A stretch of DNA of 64,000 nucleotides from Brevibacillus humidisoli (GTDB lineage: Bacteria > Bacillota > Bacilli > Brevibacillales > Brevibacillaceae), in the NCBI RefSeq assembly GCF_020923435.1, contig NZ_CP087263.1:1011970-1075969 (forward strand). The letters run 5' to 3'. Each line of letters opens with the position of its first letter. Position 1 is the first letter of the stretch. Under the pieces are notes generated by a model. The model had not been told where the DNA came from. It saw only the letters and a program-made list of their open reading frames with translations, and did no database searches. Positions 8,724-16,672 of the stretch are shown here, one piece after another. The translations under genes and the position numbers were made by a program.

Positions 8724-9374
8724 TCAGGAAGTGGGTGACGAAACAGCCGGTTTGCTCAGATTATACAGTTTCGTCAAGACAGAAAAGGTGTGCTGCAAGC
8801 GTTCGAGCAGCTGCTTGCCATCGGCGAGTACCGGATCATGCCGATCAATCGTGATGCCGCACAATAGTTCTGCTTTCTTTACATTTTGCAGCCGTTCGAT
8901 CAACCGGAGCACCCCTTCTGGCCCCAACTCCGCCTGCGGGGTACTTTCCGGCTGAGTGTGATCGGGGGACCAGCGGTAGTCGTCGGGTACAATGGTCAGG
9001 AGCTGATCAAGCTGCCCTTTCAGTACCTGTCCGATTTCCTTTTTGTACGGTGATTCGTATATCAAAGCGAACCAGACGAATAAATGGGTGTTCCATATCC
9101 CGACTTGGAAATGGGGGTGTTTTTTGTAACCGCGTCTGTCACCCGCCCAGGCTACCCAGGTGTCATCTGGAGGATTTACCGTGCGACGGGCGTGCTTCGC
9201 AACATGATAAAACATCTCGTCTCCTGTCGCTGCTGACAATGATGGAGCGAAATGCTGTCCCAACCATTCAAGTTTGGGGCGGACAATGGTCTTGATGGCC
9301 TCCATCCGCTCATCCAGTCCATCGATTGTGAACACATTGAAATCTTCCTGCTGAAATCCGCTGAAGTTGTTCAA
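8724..9374 (-). CDS. UPF0637 / DUF1054 protein (YktB-like)
   Basis: A conserved Firmicute protein of unknown function, 216 aa from TTG 9374, which lies behind AAGGAGCGG; the upstream extension lacks a ribosome-binding site. Family-type segments are FSGFQQEDFNVFTIDGLDERM at the N-terminus, GDEMFYHVAKHARRTVNPP, and HFQVGIWNTHLFVWFALIYE. Monocistronic, facing a shared terminator with the nitronate monooxygenase gene. Confidence 0.8.
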   Translation of the reverse strand: MNNFSGFQQEDFNVFTIDGLDERMEAIKTIVRPKLEWLGQHFAPSLSAATGDEMFYHVAKHARRTVNPPDDTWVAWAGDRRGYKKHPHFQVGIWNTHLFVWFALIYESPYKKEIGQVLKGQLDQLLTIVPDDYRWSPDHTQPESTPQAELGPEGVLRLIERLQNVKKAELLCGITIDRHDPVLADGKQLLERLQHTFSVLTKLYNLSKPAVSSPTS

Positions 9375-9800
9375 TGAAGCCGCTCCTTTCCTATCTCTTG
9401 GCGGGCCGTGCACATACCGTCAGCAAAAAATGGGCAAGCAGTATGAGGCACTGTCGCCGTAACTTTCCATATGATAACATAACCGCTGGCAAAATGATAA
9501 GTGCAACTTGGGCAACAAACCCACTGGAAAAAACGCAAGAAAAGTTAGATAATAAGGATAAGGCAGACTTGTCTAAAAGCAGACTGGATCCGCTGCTTTG
9601 TCATCGGAAGAGCGTGGGGAGCTGAGATGCTTCCTGTAGAACGGAGGAGCGCAGTTCCAACTGGGCCCTGGATCTGTCTGAGTATTCTGTGAATCAGTTG
9701 GCAAGTCGCCGAAAAGACGTTCCTGCACAGCAAAACGTCACACAAACAAGTGTAATGGGAGGCCGTGAGAATTGTTTTTAAGAAAAAGGAGTTGAGAAAA
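9375..9800. other. Intergenic stretch without a recognised gene
   Basis: 425 bp between divergent genes. It must hold the promoter of the YktB-like gene and of the small gene at 9801. A short frame ending near 9780 has no start with a ribosome-binding site. I recognise no RNA family. Confidence 0.5.
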
Positions 9801-10019
9801 GTGATATACGAAAAAGCGTGTAATGTAACCATTGATCAGGTGATGGCAGCGTTGAAGCGAAGGGACGCAGAAGAACGAATCCCTGTTCTCCGGCTGGAGT
9901 TGGATTATGAGTTGGCTACGTTGTACGATGCGATGCAAGAGTGTGACACGGAGCAGATCAAACGCTCCAAACAGCGCCTCAAAAAACTGCGGCGCGAAAT
10001 GCTTCTCCTCGAGGTGTAA
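9801..10019 (+). CDS. Small hypothetical protein, 72 aa
   Basis: Not recognised. GTG 9801 follows AAAAAGGAGTTGAGAAAA with 9-nt spacing; an upstream GTG at 9765 is only 2 nt from GGAGG. The product is charged and helical, ending in a basic amphipathic stretch (QIKRSKQRLKKLRREMLLLEV), which suggests a coiled-coil or nucleic-acid contact, but no function is assigned. A good terminator at 10085-10126 supports a real transcript. Confidence 0.6.
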   Translation: MIYEKACNVTIDQVMAALKRRDAEERIPVLRLELDYELATLYDAMQECDTEQIKRSKQRLKKLRREMLLLEV

Positions 10020-10084
10020 AGTGAGGATATTACGAAAAGATTGGCAGGGTGAAGATGGAACAGATTGAATGGCATACGGGTTAG

Positions 10085-10126
10085 AAAAGCGGCGTACCCC
10101 AAAGTGGAGAGTACAGCCGCTTTTTT
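10085..10126 (+). terminator. Terminator after the 72-aa gene
   Basis: AAAGCGGC...GCCGC stem with inner GTAC/GTAC pairs, followed by six Ts. Confidence 0.85.
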
Positions 10127-10182
10127 CGTTGTTTCTGTTATGATGATGGCAGGAGTCTGGATGCGAACGGGAGGTTTTAAGC

Positions 10183-10836
10183 GTGTGGAAGTGGATCTTG
10201 AAACGGCTGGACGAGCAGTTCCCTGATTTTACTGTAGATCGCTGGTGGGGGATAACCAACCGATACGAGAGAATGATCGGTTCGGTGCTGGTGCAGAACA
10301 CCACCTGGACCAACGCTGCTAAGGCACTGGCCTCGTTGCGAGAGCAGGGCTTGCTTGATCCGGATGTCTTGGGGAAGCTCACGTTTGATCAAGTGGTGCC
10401 AGTCATCCATTCAGCCGGTTTCCAGCAGGCGAAAAGTCGTACCATCCTCTCCCTCACCCACTGGTTGCAGCGGCATGACGGTTTTGAAGGCAATCTCCGG
10501 CAGACGGCTACAGAACAGCTGCGTAATCAACTGCTCTCCATCAAAGGCGTGGGAGAAGAGACGGCTGACACGATCCTCGCTTACTGCTTCGAGCGACCGA
10601 CGATCTCCGGTGATGCCTATACCAGGCGGTTGTATGAGCGGATCAGCGGTCAGTCGCTTCGTTACGGCGATATTCGGCGTTTGATCATGGATCAGTTGAC
10701 AGAACGGGACCAACTAGCGCGACTGCACGGATTGATTGTGGAGCATGGGAAAACCATCTGCCGCAAAAGGGAACCGATGTGCAGCCAATGTCCGTTGAAG
10801 CAGCGCTGTCTGTATGCCAGTACAAAAGAGCCATGA
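10183..10836 (+). CDS. Endonuclease III-like DNA glycosylase (HhH-GPD, Fe-S)
   Basis: A base-excision-repair type glycosylase, 217 aa from GTG 10183 (site GGGAGGTTTTAAGC). The helix-hairpin-helix is LLSIKGVGEETADTIL at about residues 112-127, the general-base Asp lies in ISGDAYTRR, and four Cys near the C-terminus (C-x6-C-x2-C-x5-C) fit a 4Fe-4S cluster. The lysine that makes Nth bifunctional (GVGRKTA in E. coli) is Glu here, so I infer a monofunctional glycosylase. The sequence is nearer the 'endonuclease III-related / MagIII' type than true Nth. Substrate unknown. Confidence 0.8.
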   Translation: MWKWILKRLDEQFPDFTVDRWWGITNRYERMIGSVLVQNTTWTNAAKALASLREQGLLDPDVLGKLTFDQVVPVIHSAGFQQAKSRTILSLTHWLQRHDGFEGNLRQTATEQLRNQLLSIKGVGEETADTILAYCFERPTISGDAYTRRLYERISGQSLRYGDIRRLIMDQLTERDQLARLHGLIVEHGKTICRKREPMCSQCPLKQRCLYASTKEP

Positions 10837-10997
10837 TTTGCTTGGGTTAATCACTTGCGATTTGCGACATGGTTAGTTACGACAGAGAAGTAATGACGAG
10901 TCGCTGAAATCTTTGTACAATAGGAAAGGGTACCCACTAAACGCCGAATCATGTTATCTCTGAGTCGAATCATGTTACCTGAAAGGAAGACAAACCC

Positions 10998-11495
10998 ATG
11001 GAACAACTATTGGCTGCACTGGATGCTCCCATCATTTCACTGATTTTGCTGCTGCTCTTTACGTTATTATTTCTTTTGTTCATTATGGTTACCATACAAG
11101 TGGGACGTCTTCGCAAGCAATTGCGCAGATTTATGAGCGGGGGCAGTGGAGAGAGCTTGGAATCGAGCCTGCACCGATTGCTGGATGAAAATGATCAGTT
11201 GAAACAGGTGCAAAGTGACCAACAGTTCCAGTTGCACCGTCTCACAAAAAAGCTGGCTAGTCAAAGCGGCAATCTGGCCTTGATCCGTTACAATGCGTTT
11301 GGTGACCTCGGAAACGACTTGAGTTTTTCACTCGCATTGCTTGATGAACAGCAAAATGGGATTGTGATCACCAGCATCTACGGCCGTGAAGAATCGCGTG
11401 TCTATGCCAAACCGATCGCAGCGGGAACGTCATCTTATAACTTGTCCGAAGAAGAGAAAGCGGCAATCAAACAGGCAACGAACCCAAAAGCATGA
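10998..11495 (+). CDS. DUF4446 membrane-anchored protein
   Basis: 165 aa, with one N-terminal transmembrane helix (about residues 12-34, SLILLLLFTLLFLLFIMV), a basic stretch, a coiled-coil region (about 50-90) and the family's conserved core LALIRYNAFGDLGNDLSFSLALLD...GIVITSIYGREESRVYAKPI. DUF4446 proteins are common in Firmicutes and of unknown role. ATG 10998 follows AAAGGAAG. Neighbours give no clue. Confidence 0.82.
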   Translation: MEQLLAALDAPIISLILLLLFTLLFLLFIMVTIQVGRLRKQLRRFMSGGSGESLESSLHRLLDENDQLKQVQSDQQFQLHRLTKKLASQSGNLALIRYNAFGDLGNDLSFSLALLDEQQNGIVITSIYGREESRVYAKPIAAGTSSYNLSEEEKAAIKQATNPKA

Positions 11496-11858
11496 TACAA
11501 AGCGACAGCAGACAAAAAGCGGAGATAAAGCAACCATTTAGGATCATAATGTAGTCAAAACGGACGTCAACCGAAATAATCGCGATTTTTCACGAAATCC
11601 TCTATCTCGAAAGCATGATTTTTGCTCTTTTTTCGTGTATAATCGTGTATGAGGCAAAATGTCTACAATCTTAAAGTAGGTGATACGCCTTCTATACCCA
11701 ATATGAGTTTCGACTCACGGGGCAAGGTCAGGCTGTACAGCGATCATTTGCCGATACTTAGCTTCTTTCCATGATTGATTGTCACGTTGGGACATATATC
11801 AACGGATCGGATCCAACACCGGACGGGTTGGAAATCATGGAGAATTGAGGAGATAAGT
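11496..11858. other. Intergenic stretch, possible promoter only
   Basis: 363 bp. A TATAAT at 11638-11643 stands in AT-rich sequence but without a good -35 at 16-18 bp. No RNA family or gene recognised. Confidence 0.4.
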
Positions 11859-12461
11859 ATGGCACAGCGTTTGGCAACCAATTACGCGAGCGCCTATTTC
11901 ACAATGAACGAACGGGAGCTTGAGCAGTTCGTCAAGCTCTTTGCCAACGAAAAGATTGACGTAAAAGTTAAAATCACTGACAACGGAGATCGGGATGTCA
12001 TTATAGAAGACCGAAACGGTGACATACAGCTCACCTTTCGTCGCGTAGGCAATCGCTATTCGTGTGAGAGTTCTTATGTCATCAAGGACCTGACTCTTGC
12101 AAATGCGATGAGGAAAGCAATGAAGACATTTAGAGGGCACGGCATCGTCCATCGGATTTACGAAAGCTTTACAGTGGTCTATCATTACGATGAGGGTGCT
12201 GTTGTTCGGATCCATGAACTGTCTGACAATGGAGAAGCCGCGATTTTCCAAGCGGATACGCAGGTGCAGGAGCAGGCGCAAGAGTTAGATGCGTTGTTTC
12301 GCATGAACGGTTCGGAGCAGGAGATCGAGTTGATCCGGGAACAGGCGGATCGTTTGCTCGACCTTCGCAATTGGGCTAAGAAAGCCACGCCGGAGAGAGT
12401 TACCTCGATTGACGAAAAATTGACTGTTCTCTCACATCGGTTGTTTGTCTTAGAAGCATAG
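11859..12461 (+). CDS. Conserved hypothetical protein, 200 aa
   Basis: Function unknown. ATG 11859 follows TTGAGGAGATAAGT; the longer upstream frame is unsupported. It begins MAQRLATNYASAYF and is mixed alpha/beta with a charged C-terminal helical region. I recall similar Paenibacillaceae proteins that databases sometimes label misleadingly as a peptide-synthetase module; no adenylation or carrier motif is present here. Followed by its own terminator. Confidence 0.7.
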   Translation: MAQRLATNYASAYFTMNERELEQFVKLFANEKIDVKVKITDNGDRDVIIEDRNGDIQLTFRRVGNRYSCESSYVIKDLTLANAMRKAMKTFRGHGIVHRIYESFTVVYHYDEGAVVRIHELSDNGEAAIFQADTQVQEQAQELDALFRMNGSEQEIELIREQADRLLDLRNWAKKATPERVTSIDEKLTVLSHRLFVLEA

Positions 12462-12482
12462 AATTGGCATAGGTATTTGACG

Positions 12483-12510
12483 ATGGGCGCATGATGCGCC
12501 CATTTTCTTC
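12483..12510 (+). terminator. Terminator
   Basis: Palindrome ATGGGCGC...GCGCCCAT followed by TTTTCTTC. Confidence 0.8.
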
Positions 12511-12712
12511 TTTACCAAGATTTATTTTTGGAAAAGGTATTGTCATTTTGCTCGAAGCATGTTACTTTTATTGTCGTTGGATAAACAGGATTAGGAACCA
12601 GGATTCACTTTAAAGGGTGGAAAGCGCGAGAAGAAACCGCCCCCGTTAGTGAATGACGCAGGTCCTAGCGATGTTTCAGCACTACACTTGCTAGGAAGGG
12701 GGAAACCGAAAG

Positions 12713-13117
12713 ATGGAATACTCGACTTTCGGAAGACATGTTGCCATTGACACTTGGGGAGTACAGTTTGATCTGCTGAACGATGCGGAGTTTCTGAAGC
12801 GAGAGATGGTTGAGGCAGCTGAAGCTTGTGGAGCGACAGTGCTGGGTGTACAATCGAAGCAGTTCTCTCCTCAAGGAGCCACTGTTCTGGTTCTTCTCTC
12901 AGAAAGCCACTTGTCCATCCACACCTATCCTGAGCGCGGTTTTGCCGCTCTGGACTGCTACACTTGCGGAGACACGGTTGATCCTCAAATCGCGATCGAT
13001 TACCTGATTTCCGTTCTAAAACCCGAGAAAGTGTACGCGAAAAAACTGATTCGCGGCCTCGGTGAGCTCGAAGTGGTGGAGCCAGAGTGCAAAGTGCTGC
13101 AAGAAGTGAAAAAGTAA
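12713..13117 (+). CDS. speD: S-adenosylmethionine decarboxylase proenzyme
   Basis: A pyruvoyl enzyme giving decarboxylated AdoMet for spermidine synthesis. 134 aa, the small prokaryotic class. Self-cleavage should occur in SESHLSIHTYPERG, with Ser65 becoming the pyruvoyl group; His70 and the Cys of DCYTCGD are the expected processing and catalytic residues. ATG 12713 follows GGAAGGGGGAAACCGAAAG. Monocistronic, two terminators follow. Spermidine synthase itself is not in the window. A weak imperfect hairpin (12665-12697) precedes the ribosome-binding site, of unknown meaning. Confidence 0.93.
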   Translation: MEYSTFGRHVAIDTWGVQFDLLNDAEFLKREMVEAAEACGATVLGVQSKQFSPQGATVLVLLSESHLSIHTYPERGFAALDCYTCGDTVDPQIAIDYLISVLKPEKVYAKKLIRGLGELEVVEPECKVLQEVKK

Positions 13118-13124
13118 CGGATAC

Positions 13125-13156
13125 AAAAAAGAGGTGCTTTCTACACCTCTTTTTTT
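13125..13156. terminator. Terminator of speD (bidirectional)
   Basis: AAAAAAGAGGTG...CACCTCTTTTTTT; A and T runs on both sides let it serve the convergent YhcN gene. Confidence 0.9.
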
Positions 13157-13164
13157 AATCGGTC

Positions 13165-13203
13165 GGCCCGGGTGCAGTCTCACTGCACCCGGGCCACTTT
13201 TTT
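13165..13203 (+). terminator. Second strong terminator
   Basis: A 13-bp perfect GC-rich stem GGCCCGGGTGCAG/CTGCACCCGGGCC followed by ACTTTTTTT, directly behind the first terminator. Confidence 0.88.
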
Positions 13204-13217
13204 GTGCGGTTCCCCGC

Positions 13218-13922
13218 TTAGCGGAAGGGGGCGGTTACCGTGCGGCCCAAATCGCGCAGCAAGGCGTTAAAATCTTCGCCTGCATTAGCCAAATTTCCAC
13301 CTACCGTGGTCGGTCCGGTGGTTACACTGCCGTTGATATTGTTGTTGTTGCGCATGTTTTGATCCATGTTGCGGATGCGTGACAGCATGTTCCTGTCAGA
13401 TGTTACCCGGACGTTCAACGTCGGATCAACAGATCGGACAGCTGCTTGGACACGCCGCTCAAGTGACTGCCGCTGTCTCGGGTTATTGGCAGTCAAGCGA
13501 CTGTTTACCCCGATCACGGCGTCGTTGCCGCGAACGATTGCTGTAGCTCCATCCACACCCGCCACGTCGTCGGCAACGCGGGCCAGTTGATCTGCCTTTT
13601 GGCGGTTAAAGGCAAAATCGTTTCTGGCTGCCATGCCGTTCGCGCCAAAGTTGTTGCGGTTAAAGGCGGTGCCGCCGCGCAAATTGCGATCGTAGACACC
13701 TGGCGTGGCATTCAGACCATCCATTCCGTCATTGAAGGTGTTGTAACCAAAGGTGTTGTTGCCATAGGTGTTATAACCAAAGGTGTTGTTGCCAAATGGT
13801 CGTGTTTGGTTAATGGTTGGATTTTGACCGTCGGCATTGGGACCAGCAGCGTTATTCGTTCCACAGGCAGCCAACATGGAGACAAGCGCTAAACAAGACA
13901 GCGGATAGAGCCACTTTTTCAT
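13218..13922 (-). CDS. YhcN/YlaJ-family sporulation lipoprotein
   Basis: A membrane-anchored lipoprotein of the spore-associated YhcN/YlaJ family, 234 aa. ATG 13922 lies 10 nt after GGAGGT. Lipobox LAAC ends the signal peptide at about residue 20. Residues 35-90 are an Asn/Thr/Gly/Tyr-rich low-complexity region with a tandem repeat. The conserved domain follows: KADQLARVADDVAGVDGATAIVRGNDAVIGVNSR, then VQAAVRSVDPTLNVRVTSD. It may be the last gene of a run with the TldD/PmbA-like pair upstream (51 bp gap, no terminator seen). Confidence 0.85.
   Translation of the reverse strand: MKKWLYPLSCLALVSMLAACGTNNAAGPNADGQNPTINQTRPFGNNTFGYNTYGNNTFGYNTFNDGMDGLNATPGVYDRNLRGGTAFNRNNFGANGMAARNDFAFNRQKADQLARVADDVAGVDGATAIVRGNDAVIGVNSRLTANNPRQRQSLERRVQAAVRSVDPTLNVRVTSDRNMLSRIRNMDQNMRNNNNINGSVTTGPTTVGGNLANAGEDFNALLRDLGRTVTAPFR
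13741..13800 (-). repeat. Two tandem 30-bp repeats inside the YhcN gene
   Basis: Units 13741-13770 and 13771-13800 differ at few positions and encode about NTFGYNTYGN per unit. Confidence 0.8.
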
Positions 13923-13972
13923 TGGAATCGCCACCTCCGTTAGGTATTGTACGACGGAGTGGCCTTAAATAC

Positions 13973-15184
13973 TCAGGAATGATCCCCCATAACATGGACT
14001 GGGACCGCAACACCCGCCCCGTCCCAACCTACCCGATGCACAAGCAGTAAATCCCTGCAGGTAAGCAGCTGTGCCAGTGTTAGCTGAAGCGGCATCAGCC
14101 CTCTCAATACGGGACGGCCGCAGCGATAACGGATCGCTTGTGGAGCCCAGGCCATCACTGGAGCAAATGGAGAGAACTGTTCTGGCAGTTGAAGCTCGGT
14201 GATTAGACAAAGATCATCGGCGCTTTGCATCAGTTGGCGAAAAGACTCACTGCGGTGGTGCAGCCAGTGCAGAGATTGCCGGTTGTAGCTCGCCTTGAGT
14301 GCAGTCCCCTCGGCTGCAGGCCCGGTCATCGCGACAGACGCAGCAGGAGTACCGGCAGGTGTAAAACGATAACTCCCTAGCGACCAAGGCTGTAGCGGGT
14401 CTAACTGAATTGACAGCACATGAGGAGATTGGCGCCACCTGATCACAGATTGGATCAGCCGATCCGTCTCATCCGGCGCATCGGAGTACAGATGAACACC
14501 TAACCCATGATGAATCAGCGTACGGAATGCTTCAGGGGAAAACAACAGTAAGGTATCAAGGGAATCGTCATCATCTAGTTGCAGTTGAAGCAGCGGTGTG
14601 TCCATTGGCGGACACGAACGGTACCACTCCGACTCCATCTGCAGGTAAGTCAGTTCCTCCTCTGTCGGATACTTGCGGCTGCGATAAGATAGGGCTGCTC
14701 CAAAGCGACTGTGAAGCAACTCCACTTCAGTCAAAACGGCCATCAGTTGCGGGCCGCGAGAATGGACTGTCCACTGCCGTCTGAGAGAGAGGTGCATGCG
14801 GAAGTGCTCCGGCAGAGGTGGAAGGTTGTTGTTTTTGACCCAGTATGCCGCCTGTTCATCGAACAGACTGAGATGGGGATAGGTTGTTTCCTGATCTGCC
14901 AAGTATACGTGCGGGGGATCTTGTGGAAAGCAGCGGACCGAGCGCCACGCTGCGATCGGCAGCTCTGCCCCGCTGAAGACATGACGGTCGATCTGATGGA
15001 TCGAGCTGCTTCCATCCCGCCAGGCGATTCTAAGCAAGCCACTACTGCTTTCTTGTCGCCCGCTGTTGCTGGATAACGAATCCGTTTCTTCATAAAACAA
15101 ATGGAAGTCGCAAATACCATGGGTGTGGGCGATGTTTGTCAAACGTTCGCGCAGTAGGTCGGCCATGTTTTTGAGATCAGGCAT
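13973..15184 (-). CDS. TldD/PmbA-like protein with degenerate zinc motif
   Basis: 403 aa, ATG 15184 behind AGAGGAGGACC. I place it in the TldD/PmbA superfamily from overall plan: an N-terminal domain, a central LLLFSPEAFRTLIHHGLGVHLYSDAP segment that aligns with TldD's LSPEAAGxLLHEAxGHGLEGD, and a C-terminal domain with DLCLITELQLP resembling GLxVTEL. The catalytic HExxxH is not conserved: the Glu is His and the second His is Val, so protease activity is unlikely. It starts 19 bp after the PmbA-like gene, as in normal tldD/tldE pairs. Assignment is by eye and needs a profile search. Confidence 0.55.
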   Translation of the reverse strand: MPDLKNMADLLRERLTNIAHTHGICDFHLFYEETDSLSSNSGRQESSSGLLRIAWRDGSSSIHQIDRHVFSGAELPIAAWRSVRCFPQDPPHVYLADQETTYPHLSLFDEQAAYWVKNNNLPPLPEHFRMHLSLRRQWTVHSRGPQLMAVLTEVELLHSRFGAALSYRSRKYPTEEELTYLQMESEWYRSCPPMDTPLLQLQLDDDDSLDTLLLFSPEAFRTLIHHGLGVHLYSDAPDETDRLIQSVIRWRQSPHVLSIQLDPLQPWSLGSYRFTPAGTPAASVAMTGPAAEGTALKASYNRQSLHWLHHRSESFRQLMQSADDLCLITELQLPEQFSPFAPVMAWAPQAIRYRCGRPVLRGLMPLQLTLAQLLTCRDLLLVHRVGWDGAGVAVPVHVMGDHS

Positions 15185-15203
15185 GCAAGGTCCTCCTCTT
15201 TCG

Positions 15204-16523
15204 TCAGTCGATTTGCAGCAGCGTATACTGCTGCGCGGAGACTGTCCAGTGCAAGCGATAATCCGGCCATTCCAGCATGACCGGCCCGACTCCCCCCAGG
15301 CAGCCGGACAACCAGCCGGAAAACGAACAGTATAGCCAAGACGGAGGTCGCGGGATCAACCGTCCTTGCTGCCAACGATAGGAGGATGCAGGAAGCAGCA
15401 CAAACAGATCAGAGTCCGGATCCCAGTGGAAACGAGCAACGCCGCGCAGTACCTGCAGTTCATTGATAAGACCGCGGGCGCTGAGTTGTGCACAAATCTC
15501 GGCAGGATCATGTTCATTTTCGTCACTCCCCAAGGAAGGTAGACGAAAGGTTAAGTGAGAAGCGAACAATTGGATATTTTGGTGCAGTGCCTGGACATAG
15601 GGGCGGTCGTGTTTTTTTGGCGAACAGATGACCTCAGGTGTTAGCAGATATCCGTACGGATGCAGCGGATAGTACCCTGGAATCCCCTCGTTTGGTTCTA
15701 TCGTTACGGATGCAGCAGTTGGCGGCGGATCATTCAATGTCCCTGTCAGAAACGCTGCAAACAAGATTGCGGTCGTTGCTTCTGCATCGAGAATCATTGT
15801 GCTTGGCTCTGTTGTGACGCGAACCGGATCGGCTTCGGGGATAGCCGCACGCGAAACCAGACGGCGCAACTTGCTGACGGAGGGTGCAGCCAGTTGTTCG
15901 GCGTTAAGCAGCCGTGCTGACGGAGCAGATGTACTGGAACGCAGCTTTTGGAGCGTTTGGCTCTTCTGGTCCTGCCACTCGTTGAGGAAATCAGCCCGCC
16001 AGACCGATACCTGGTGATAAGTGCCGTCGCTGCGACCTGCCGCAAACTGATCGCAGTTAACCGTACAGATCGTGGTGACAGGTTGGGGAGCGAGCAAGTT
16101 CTGACATTGTCGATGGTGCTGTTCCACTTCTCGGAAAAAGTTGGGCGGCAGCTTGTCCTGCTTCTCTTCATCCGCAAGTAGGGGGAGAGAACGCTCTTCC
16201 AGCTTGCCCAGCCGCTCCAACTGCTCCAACAGAGCGGGATTCTGTACGGCTGTATCTTTAGCCAGGTGAAAGGCACGTTCAACCGCGGTCAGCGACCAAT
16301 CATCGGTGCACATTCGTCCTACTTCGCCGGATGGAGTCAATACGATTACTGAGATATACCGCTCTAATGCCGACTTTCGATAGTCAAATCCGCTTTTCTT
16401 CCAACAAACAATCCGGGAATCACGGACTGTTGTGTACACAGATGCGAAAACACCAAATGTGTCAGCCAACTGCAGGACAGCATCAATCAGTTGTTTTGCG
16501 GTTGGGTCCACTATCAGGCTCAT
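15204..16523 (-). CDS. PmbA/TldE-like protein
   Basis: 439 aa, ATG 16523 behind GAGAGGTGGAATC. The N-terminal part has ERYISVIVLTPSGEVGRMCTDD and SLTAVERAFHLAKDTA, resembling the TldD/PmbA R-G-x-S-V-R-V...G-x-x-G...T-x-D...A-V-x-x-A-x-x-x-A signature. The centre has STMILDAEATTAILFAAFLTGTL where TldD would carry HExxxH; as in PmbA it is absent. The C-terminus GLINELQVLRGVARFHWDPDSDLFVLLPASSYRWQQG matches the PmbA pattern G-L-x-x-x-E-L...D-P...G-D-F-x-L...G-x-x-x-x-N-G. First gene of a leftward run with the TldD-like gene and possibly the YhcN lipoprotein. Confidence 0.55.
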   Translation of the reverse strand: MSLIVDPTAKQLIDAVLQLADTFGVFASVYTTVRDSRIVCWKKSGFDYRKSALERYISVIVLTPSGEVGRMCTDDWSLTAVERAFHLAKDTAVQNPALLEQLERLGKLEERSLPLLADEEKQDKLPPNFFREVEQHHRQCQNLLAPQPVTTICTVNCDQFAAGRSDGTYHQVSVWRADFLNEWQDQKSQTLQKLRSSTSAPSARLLNAEQLAAPSVSKLRRLVSRAAIPEADPVRVTTEPSTMILDAEATTAILFAAFLTGTLNDPPPTAASVTIEPNEGIPGYYPLHPYGYLLTPEVICSPKKHDRPYVQALHQNIQLFASHLTFRLPSLGSDENEHDPAEICAQLSARGLINELQVLRGVARFHWDPDSDLFVLLPASSYRWQQGRLIPRPPSWLYCSFSGWLSGCLGGVGPVMLEWPDYRLHWTVSAQQYTLLQID

Positions 16524-16672
16524 GATTCCACCTCTCAAATCCGATCAGGCCCTCCTCACCGCCCTTTTTATGGTGGCGGAAGGAAGTAGCAGCGAGATTT
16601 TACATGTATGACGTTGTCGTGCGGGGAACTACCTGTTATCATGGAAGGTATGCACAAACAGAGGAGGACAAA

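Noticed and set aside
9545-9800. Short frame ending near 9780 as a small spore protein
   Set aside because: No start with a ribosome-binding site and no match to known small acid-soluble protein motifs.
12462-12712. SAM-type riboswitch before speD
   Set aside because: I could not find the SAM-I core; only an imperfect hairpin before the ribosome-binding site.
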